This document shows, in pieces, positions 58,197 through 64,000 of a DNA stretch of 64,000 bases. A program made the position numbers and the translations under genes. Origin of the DNA: Pseudomonas lijiangensis. Lineage in GTDB: Bacteria; Pseudomonadota; Gammaproteobacteria; Pseudomonadales; Pseudomonadaceae. Below the pieces are notes generated by a model, which had not been told where the DNA came from, did not search any database, and saw only the letters and a list, made by a program, of their open reading frames with translations. The stretch spans positions 5,033,001-5,097,000 of the forward strand of contig NZ_CP076668.1 in NCBI RefSeq assembly GCF_018968705.1, written 5' to 3'. Numbering within the stretch: the first letter of the stretch is position 1; every line of letters starts with the position of its first letter.

Positions 58197-59512
58197 AGAA
58201 CACCCCAGGCTTGCATTCGGTTTTTGAGGTTGGCCAGCGGGATGCTGGGGTGGTTCCAGATTAACTCCGGCAGATCTGGCTGAAGGATGTCAGGAAGTTG
58301 AAGGAACAGCTTGGCGTCCTCCATCAGGCGTTCATATAAGCGAGCGGGATGCACATAGGTTCCCAAGCTCATACAGGCGGCCTTCCAATCGATGTTATTG
58401 GCCAACTCAATCGGCTTAGGCCATCGTGTCGTTCTGATGATCCCTTCGCGATCTGCAGACATCGGAGCCAGGTCATAAATGGGGGCCAGTTTGAAGCGCC
58501 CCTTCTCACGGATGATTGACGTGTTCCGACCGTGATTGTCGGTGTTACCCAATACCTGGTTGAGCAAATCGCGGCGCAGATATTCAGAAATCAGTTCAGG
58601 GATCTCCTCTTTCTGGCCCGCGTATCTCCAGATGCTTACCAGCACATCGATGACCTGAAGATGACTCATTTGAACCCCAGGCTCTGAAATACCGGCCAAT
58701 GAGTAAATGGACTCCACCGCAAAACGTTTAACGCCTTCAGCTGATGTTTCACGATCAAACCGCTTCATCCAGAGACTTGGCTTGCGACCTTCATGAAGTG
58801 CCAGCCCATCCTGCGAAATCGTATTCAGCCCGAGCTGGTGAATCGCTTTGTAGTACAGGTACTCCGCGTGCAGGATGGCGACGTCTTCGTTTAGTGCCTG
58901 CCCCCTTGGAAACTTGATAAACCAGTGCTCAGCAGCCTCTGTATCTGGAAGCGATGCATCCGGGTAAAGAAGGCCCGTTTTGTCTTCCGTCATCAGAATC
59001 TTTGGTGCTGCACCACCTGCTCCACTGGCACCGCCAATGGCAGCTCCTTGATCGTATGCGTAGTCGATGAACTCAGTACTCAGAGCAATCACCTCATCAC
59101 GAGAAAATCCAAGGCGAGCTGACTGATCAATCAGGTCGGCAGACTCTTTGATTCGCATGTTGCCGATTGGCGCTGGCGTACAACGACGGAGCAGAAAGAG
59201 GTCAGTGGCCAGACCCTCAGGCTTTTCCCCGCCTATTCGCCGCATCAGAGAACTCTTTGCTGCACCCGCTGGCGAGATATCGTGAAGAAATGCTGGAGCG
59301 ATCTTGATTGTGTTGTCGTCAAAACCTACCGGGAAGTTGTAGCTGACCGCCGACTCATCCTGTGCCAGAACGTCGTTGATGTGGCGAATGATGTAATCAC
59401 GGTCGTAGGCATAAGAACACGGCCCAAGGAAACCTTCCGCAGGCTCTTGAAAGGTGAGATGAAAAGCATCACGCCACTGGCCTTCATCGTGGATCTGGAT
59501 TGTGAGCTGCAT
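58193..59512 (-). CDS. hipA: HipA-family serine/threonine kinase toxin
   Basis: The 439-residue protein has the HipA fold. HipA kinases phosphorylate aminoacyl-tRNA synthetases (GltX in E. coli) and can cause persistence. The Gly-rich loop is GGASGAGGAAPKILM, the catalytic loop is GNTDNHGRNTSI with the base aspartate, and the metal site is IYDLAPMSAD. The length is full. The RBS AGGTGG lies just before the ATG at 59512 and next to operator 1. It is first in the operon, with hipB overlapping its end. All kinase motifs look intact. The target is not predictable here. Confidence 0.88.
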   Translation of the reverse strand: MQLTIQIHDEGQWRDAFHLTFQEPAEGFLGPCSYAYDRDYIIRHINDVLAQDESAVSYNFPVGFDDNTIKIAPAFLHDISPAGAAKSSLMRRIGGEKPEGLATDLFLLRRCTPAPIGNMRIKESADLIDQSARLGFSRDEVIALSTEFIDYAYDQGAAIGGASGAGGAAPKILMTEDKTGLLYPDASLPDTEAAEHWFIKFPRGQALNEDVAILHAEYLYYKAIHQLGLNTISQDGLALHEGRKPSLWMKRFDRETSAEGVKRFAVESIYSLAGISEPGVQMSHLQVIDVLVSIWRYAGQKEEIPELISEYLRRDLLNQVLGNTDNHGRNTSIIREKGRFKLAPIYDLAPMSADREGIIRTTRWPKPIELANNIDWKAACMSLGTYVHPARLYERLMEDAKLFLQLPDILQPDLPELIWNHPSIPLANLKNRMQAWGVL

Positions 59513-59521
59513 AACGCCACC

Positions 59522-59535
59522 TGCAATATAGTGCA
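59522..59535. promoter_or_regulatory. hipAB operator 1 (TGCA-N6-TGCA)
   Basis: TGCAATATAGTGCA is centred at 59528.5, across the predicted transcription start and next to the hipA RBS. Confidence 0.72.
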
Positions 59536-59539
59536 GATA

Positions 59540-59568
59540 ATCATAGGGAAGAGGCCTAAAAAATGCAA
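59540..59568 (-). promoter_or_regulatory. Sigma-70 promoter of hipAB
   Basis: On the minus strand TTGCAT (59563-59568) and TATGAT (59540-59545) are separated by exactly 17 bp. The predicted start of transcription is near 59533, about 20 nt before the ATG. The -35 lies inside operator 2. Confidence 0.75.
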
Positions 59569-59577
59569 TTTATTGCA
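59564..59577. promoter_or_regulatory. hipAB operator 2 (TGCA-N6-TGCA)
   Basis: TGCAATTTATTGCA is centred at 59570.5, 42 bp from operator 1, and overlaps the -35 hexamer. Confidence 0.72.
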
Positions 59578-59605
59578 GAAAACCCACCCTCAAAGGCTGT
59601 ATAAG

Positions 59606-59619
59606 TGCACTATATTGCA
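59606..59619. promoter_or_regulatory. hipAB operator 3 (TGCA-N6-TGCA)
   Basis: TGCACTATATTGCA is centred at 59612.5, again 42 bp from operator 2, upstream of the promoter. It is the inverted version of operator 1 (TGCAATATAGTGCA). Confidence 0.72.
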
Positions 59620-59668
59620 GATTGCTCGATAACGATGCCCACAAGCCTGATCCAGATCTGAAGGACTT

Positions 59669-59691
59669 GTGGGAGGCAGCTTGCTGGCGAC
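59669..59691. repeat. Single REP arm, GTGGGAGGCAGCTTGC class
   Basis: One 23-bp arm identical to those at 53250 occurs without a partner, between hipA and copy 2 of the duplicated gene. Confidence 0.8.
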
Positions 59692-59746
59692 GACTGATGA
59701 AAAAACACCGCATATGTACTGGTCGGCCTTAACCACAAACCAGCTT

Positions 59747-60118
59747 TTATTTATCAACGGAAACCTTCTCAACCCCAAGCCTTCTACGCCGCGCAACCAA
59801 CGCCCGCCGAAACGAAATCTCCGCATATTCCATAAACAACCGCGCCATATGATTCAGTCCCTCTTCCTCCCTTTCACTGCCCACGACAAAATCAAAACCC
59901 AGCGCACGCTTGTTCTGGTCAGGCAGTTCTTCCCAACTGTTCATCAGGTAGGCGTACATGGCGCTGACGACTTTTTGCTTGCTCAGTGGTTCGTGTGACG
60001 GGCGAGGTGACCGGGCAAGCATGTGACGCCTTCGGAGAAGGCCACACTTCTTGCAGGTGGTTTGCGAGGATGAAAAGCGATGTTTCGGGTAGCGGACAGG
60101 TGAGTCTTTGATGTTCAT
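59747..60118 (-). CDS. Unrecognised protein, copy 2 of a duplicated gene
   Basis: This 123-residue protein is a paralogue of the one at 56873. The C-terminal 80 residues (SAMYAYLMNSWEELPDQN onwards, ending FRRALVARRRRLGV) are nearly the same. The N-terminus differs and contains CKKCGLLRR, a possible half zinc site absent in copy 1. The start at 60118 (MNIKDSPVRY) is tentative; the frame is open to 60238. It lies between hipA and the RTX gene. Confidence 0.65.
   Translation of the reverse strand: MNIKDSPVRYPKHRFSSSQTTCKKCGLLRRRHMLARSPRPSHEPLSKQKVVSAMYAYLMNSWEELPDQNKRALGFDFVVGSEREEEGLNHMARLFMEYAEISFRRALVARRRRLGVEKVSVDK
59786..59978. repeat. Direct repeat, right copy (partner at 56898)
   Basis: This is the second copy of the ~193-bp repeat, about 2.89 kb from the first and in the same orientation. 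Confidence 0.8.
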
Positions 60119-60229
60119 GAAAGGTTCCGGCCTTGATGAGTCGTACGAGATACCCATCATTTTTGGACGCAAACCTGTCAATGAACACACGCTATGGCGT
60201 GCGTTCAGCGATTTTCTCTTCGATTGGAT

Positions 60230-60261
60230 CAAAAGCAACCGCGCCCAAAGGCGCGGCTGCT
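60230..60261 (-). terminator. Rho-independent terminator of the RTX gene
   Basis: On the minus strand AGCAGCCGCGCC, TTT loop, then GGGCGCGGTTGCT is followed by TTTT. It lies 8 bp after the RTX stop codon. Confidence 0.88.
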
Positions 60262-60268
60262 TCCTGCC

Positions 60269-63200
60269 TTACTGCCAGTTCGCAGCAATCACCGCATTCA
60301 ACGAGGCCTGGTAGTTTTCCGACAGTTTCACTTCTCCCGGTGCAGGAGGCGCGAAAGCCGCCATGGCTTGTACCATCTGGTCAACCTGACTGGCCATCAG
60401 GACCTTGCCGTCCGCCGTGCGGAATTGCTCGATCTGTTGGGCCTTCTCCCAAGTGCCCTCGCCCCAGAATGACCATTTGGATACCGTCACCTTGTCGCTC
60501 GTGCCGATGACGCCGACTTCCAGGTCCCAGCCATTCTTGCTGAACCACAGTTGGTCGGCCGCAATACCGCTACCGAACTGCAGCACATCCGTGTTGGCAT
60601 CCGGGTCAAAGTCGTCGATGACGTCCTGGCCACCGCCGCGCTCGAACTGATAGAGGTCGTTGCCACGGTCGCCATACAGCCGGTCATTGCCCGTGCCACC
60701 GATGAGGGTGTCCGCGCCTGCGCCGCCGTTCAGTTCATCATCCCCGGCACCGCCCGACAGCACGTCGTTGCCGCCCAGACCATAGAGCTTGTCGTTGCCT
60801 GCAAGGCCACTGAGCGAATCGGCCACAGCATCATCGCCATAAAGCGCGTCATTGCCCTGGGTGGACGTGCCGTTGCTCATGGTCTTGATGGTGCTGGCAT
60901 TCCAGGTGGTCCCGTCAGCGAACTGGATCTGTTCGATCAGGTTCGCGCTATTGGAGAACCATCCGGAAACCGTCAGCCTGTCGCTGGTGCCGGCAATGCC
61001 GACATACAGGTCGTTCAGGCTACGGGTGAGCTGGATATCGGCAGGTTTGAGGCCTTCCGCAAGCTTGATCACGTCCAGGTTGCCGGCCGTATTGTCGTAG
61101 TCGCTTATCCAGTCCTGCCCGGCACCGCGATAGAACAGGTAGGTGTCGTTGCCTGCATCGCCATACAGGCTGTCATCACCGGCACCGCCATCGAGGATGT
61201 CCGCTCCTGCTCCGCCATAGAGCTTGTCCTTGCCAGCGCCACCGTTGAGGGTGTCGTTGCCTGACAAGCCGTAAAGGCTGTCGTCACCGCCCAGACCGCT
61301 GAGGACATCGGCAACAGACTCTTCGCCTTGCAGGGTGTCGTTGCCTTCACTCGCCACGCCTTTGACCATGGCTTTGAGGGCCGTCGCATCCCAGACGGTG
61401 CCGTCCACGAACTGGACTTGCTCGATCTGCGAGTCGGTGGAGTAGAACCAGTCGCGAACGGTGATCTTGTCCGAAGTGCCGATGATCGCCAGTTCGAGGT
61501 TGTCGCCCACGCGCGAAGCCTTGATATCGCCCGGGCTGATACCTGGTGCCAGCTTGATCACATCGATATTGCCGGAGGTCCAGTCACGGTCGTAGATCTG
61601 GTCCTGGCCACCGCCCCGCTGGAACAGGTAGATGTCGTTGCCCGAGCCACCATACAGCGTGTCGTTGCCTGCTCCGCCATCCAGCGTATCGACACCCGTT
61701 CCGCCATCGAGCATGTCATCGCCAGCACCGCCAATGAGCACATCGTTACCGGCCTGGCCGTACAACTGATCATTGCCGCCAAGCCCGTCGATCTGCTCGC
61801 CCGTCTCGTCGCCGTAAATCGTATCGGCCGCTTCGCTGGCCACGACCACCGACAGGCGCTTGAGGTCCGCAACAGACCAGACGGTCCCGTCCGCGAACTC
61901 GACGCGCTCCACCTGATAGTTGGAGCTGGTGTAGTCGTAGATTTTCATCCAGTCGTTCGTGCCCTTGATGGAGAGCACGATATCCGTCCTGTCACGCTTG
62001 ACGATGACATCGCCAGGGGTGATGCCTGCCGCGACTTTGATGGTGTCGACATTGCCCGTGGTGGAGTCGAACTCGTTGATCGTGTCCTGGCCCATGCCGC
62101 GATAGAAGAGGTAAGTATCATCGCCGCGAGATCCGCTCAGGGAATCGTTGCCGGCACCGCCATCGAGAATGTCATTGCCATCGCCACCATCGAGGTAGTC
62201 GTTGTCGGCTCCGCCATTGAGGGTGTCGTTGCCATTGCCGCCATACAGCGAATCTCTACCGGCACCGCCATTGAGCTGGTCGTTACCACCGTCACCGTAG
62301 AGTTTGTCGTCACCATTGAGCCCATCAAGCACATCGGCTCCACTGTCACCATACAGGGTATCGGCTGCATCACTGGCCACACCGCGGCTCATGGCCTTGA
62401 GGGTGTCGATATCCCAGACTGTGCCATTGGCAAACTCGACACGCTCCACCTGATAGTTGGCGTCGCTGAAAGAACTGATCGACAGTTTGTCGGTGGTCCC
62501 TTTGATCGAGAGTGTGAGAGAGCTGAGATCACGACTGAGGATCACATCTTCCGGTGCGATACCCGCTGCGACCTTGATGGTGTCGACGTTGCCGACGGTC
62601 CGGTCGAAATCGGACACGGTGTCCTGCCCCATACCGCGGTAGAACAGGTACGTGTCGTTGCCCGCATCGCCAGACAATCTGTCATTGCCCGCACCACCAT
62701 CCAGCGTGTCGTTGCCGTCGCCACCGTAAAGCCAGTCGACGCCATCACCACCGTTCAGTACGTCGTTGCCAGCCCTGCCGTAAAGGGTATCGTCGCCACC
62801 CAAGCCGTTGATGGTATTGGCGAGCGCATCGCCATTGAGGTAGTCACCGCTCTGGGTGCCGGTGATCAAACCGGTCTGTTCGCCGACCACGATGTCGAAC
62901 ACATCACTGACCACTGCGCCTGCACGGTCCACGGCCGAAACCTTGACCGAGACGGTTCCCTGACTTCCAGGCGTGCCGCTGAAGGTGCGAGTGGCCGCAT
63001 CGAACGTCAGCCAGGCAGGCAACGACTTACCGTCGGCAGACTGCGCGGTGATGCTCAATGTGTCACCGGCATCCACGTCGGTGAACGTTGCAGCAGGTAG
63101 CGCAAAATTCAGGAGGGTGCCTGCGGTTGCGGCCTGATCGACAATGGCCTTGGCCAGGACCGGTGCATCGTTGGTATTACTGATCCGCACGTCAAAGCTG

Positions 63201-64000
63201 TCGCTGACGGACAGGCCGGCCTTGTCGGTCGCGGTGACGCGAATCGACAGGTTACCCACGGCGCTGTTGTCCGGCGTGCCACGGAAGGTACGGGTGGCAG
63301 CATCGAAACTCAGCCAGGCTGGCAGAGGGTTGCCATCAGCCAGTGTGGCGTTCAGTTTCAGGGCATCACCGCTGTCCGCATCGACAAAGGCGTTGGGTGC
63401 CAGGGTCAGGACGAAGCCGCTGTCTTCGGCCACGCTCTGGTCGGCAATCGCCTGCGCCAGGGTCGGCGCACGGTTGGCCTGGGTCGCCAGCGCTGCTGTA
63501 TTCCAGACCGTGCCGTTGGCGAACTCGATGCGCTCGATGCTGTGGCCACGGGCTGCGGTCCAGCCGGAAATGATCTGCTGACCATCGTTCAGGCGCAGCA
63601 CCATGCCTTGCGCTGAGTGATCGACAGCAACGTCGCTTGCATTGATGCCCGCTTCAAACACGATGGTGTCAACGCCACCGCTGGCATCCAGGTCTTCGTT
63701 GATCGTGTCCTGGCCATGGCCGACGCCGAACACGTAGCGGTCATTGCCTTTGCCACCCTGCAGGAAGTCGTCGCCAGCGCCGCCGTACAGGCGGTTGTCG
63801 TGTTCGTTGCCGAACAGTTCGTTGGCCTGGGCGTTACCCGTGGCATTCAGGGCGGAACCGGACAGGGTCAGGCTCTCGACATTCGTCGCCAGGCTGTAGT
63901 CGACTGTGGAAATGACCTTGTCATTACCCGCGTCGGTATCCTCCATGACCACATCGCCGATGTGATCGACGAAGTAGGTGTCATTACCCAGGCCACCGAT
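60269..64000 (-). CDS. Large RTX calcium-binding protein, 5' part outside the window
   Basis: The visible 1243 residues are the C-terminal part of a secreted RTX protein; the frame stays open to 64000. From the N-terminal side there is an RTX block, an HCBP-related segment (about 63480-63670), two cadherin/dystroglycan-type Ig-like domains (about 62900-63470; [17 protein letters not shown] and [17 protein letters not shown]) and five tandem modules. Each module has GGxGxDxLx nonapeptides, a YLFYRGxGQDxIxDxD segment and an HCBP-related domain ending [14 protein letters not shown]. The C-terminus ([11 protein letters not shown]...VIAANWQ) is of type I secretion type. It could be an adhesin or toxin. 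No secretion genes are in the window. Confidence 0.92.
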   Translation of the reverse strand: MGGLGNDTYFVDHIGDVVMEDTDAGNDKVISTVDYSLATNVESLTLSGSALNATGNAQANELFGNEHDNRLYGGAGDDFLQGGKGNDRYVFGVGHGQDTINEDLDASGGVDTIVFEAGINASDVAVDHSAQGMVLRLNDGQQIISGWTAARGHSIERIEFANGTVWNTAALATQANRAPTLAQAIADQSVAEDSGFVLTLAPNAFVDADSGDALKLNATLADGNPLPAWLSFDAATRTFRGTPDNSAVGNLSIRVTATDKAGLSVSDSFDVRISNTNDAPVLAKAIVDQAATAGTLLNFALPAATFTDVDAGDTLSITAQSADGKSLPAWLTFDAATRTFSGTPGSQGTVSVKVSAVDRAGAVVSDVFDIVVGEQTGLITGTQSGDYLNGDALANTINGLGGDDTLYGRAGNDVLNGGDGVDWLYGGDGNDTLDGGAGNDRLSGDAGNDTYLFYRGMGQDTVSDFDRTVGNVDTIKVAAGIAPEDVILSRDLSSLTLSIKGTTDKLSISSFSDANYQVERVEFANGTVWDIDTLKAMSRGVASDAADTLYGDSGADVLDGLNGDDKLYGDGGNDQLNGGAGRDSLYGGNGNDTLNGGADNDYLDGGDGNDILDGGAGNDSLSGSRGDDTYLFYRGMGQDTINEFDSTTGNVDTIKVAAGITPGDVIVKRDRTDIVLSIKGTNDWMKIYDYTSSNYQVERVEFADGTVWSVADLKRLSVVVASEAADTIYGDETGEQIDGLGGNDQLYGQAGNDVLIGGAGDDMLDGGTGVDTLDGGAGNDTLYGGSGNDIYLFQRGGGQDQIYDRDWTSGNIDVIKLAPGISPGDIKASRVGDNLELAIIGTSDKITVRDWFYSTDSQIEQVQFVDGTVWDATALKAMVKGVASEGNDTLQGEESVADVLSGLGGDDSLYGLSGNDTLNGGAGKDKLYGGAGADILDGGAGDDSLYGDAGNDTYLFYRGAGQDWISDYDNTAGNLDVIKLAEGLKPADIQLTRSLNDLYVGIAGTSDRLTVSGWFSNSANLIEQIQFADGTTWNASTIKTMSNGTSTQGNDALYGDDAVADSLSGLAGNDKLYGLGGNDVLSGGAGDDELNGGAGADTLIGGTGNDRLYGDRGNDLYQFERGGGQDVIDDFDPDANTDVLQFGSGIAADQLWFSKNGWDLEVGVIGTSDKVTVSKWSFWGEGTWEKAQQIEQFRTADGKVLMASQVDQMVQAMAAFAPPAPGEVKLSENYQASLNAVIAANWQ

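Noticed and set aside
60600..62850. Repeated short units that could suggest a CRISPR or satellite array
   Set aside because: They are codon-periodic RTX repeats inside one open frame, with no constant repeat and unique spacers.
61328..63100. A 590-codon plus-strand open frame opposite the RTX gene
   Set aside because: Its repeats are the complement of the RTX nonapeptide repeats; no independent evidence for coding.

Overview
The window is chromosomal DNA from a Pseudomonas, most likely from the P. syringae group or a near relative. This rests on gene content, codon use, the REP-type palindromes and gene order. From position 92 to 55538 the order matches, from memory, the conserved block PA3967 to PA4031 of P. 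aeruginosa, with a few losses and insertions. The species call is inference, since no search could be run.

Layout of the conserved part. Positions 1-2400 hold a small DUF2788 membrane protein, then an IS110-family insertion sequence next to a REP palindrome pair, then rluE. Positions 2450-11640 hold amn, aidB, a LadS-like sensor kinase without a receiver domain, thiD-thiE, and an ogt/ada-alkA pair. Positions 11750-19650 hold hemL, a Sel1-repeat protein, a DUF1820 gene and the run miaB-phoH(ybeZ)-ybeY-corC-lnt. Positions 19660-29400 hold a heptamer repeat, an ElyC/YdcF protein, an unknown ORF, leuS-lptE-holA, the short arfA gene, a lytic transglycosylase lipoprotein, and lipA-lipB-ybeD. Positions 29480-38860 hold the cell-elongation and peptidoglycan cluster dacC-rlpA-mltB-rodA-mrdA-rlmH-rsfS-nadD-proA.

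Positions 39130-48450 hold a 3-methyladenine glycosylase, a DedA-PAP2 fusion, a Lon-N-domain protein, lrgAB, a PhaJ4-like hydratase, a MORN-repeat/C13-peptidase lipoprotein, an NAD(P)-binding protein, a YceK-like lipoprotein, ubiX and mpl. Positions 48560-52700 hold ethanolamine catabolism: an aldehyde dehydrogenase and eutBC, each preceded by a good sigma-54 promoter, but with no regulator or permease between them. A GNAT enzyme, a second DedA protein, mtfA and ppa close the conserved block.

From 55540 to 64000 the window is accessory. It holds an S24 (LexA/CI-type) repressor whose catalytic lysine is replaced by arginine, two paralogous unknown genes about 2.9 kb apart, and between them a small XRE regulator, a broken gene behind a nested palindrome, and a toxin-first hipA-hipB module. 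The hipA promoter is covered by three TGCA-N6-TGCA palindromes at exact 42-bp spacing. A very large RTX calcium-binding protein runs off the right edge.

Four alkylation-damage genes (aidB, ogt, ada-alkA, aag) fall within about 36 kb. No rRNA, tRNA or CRISPR array was seen.
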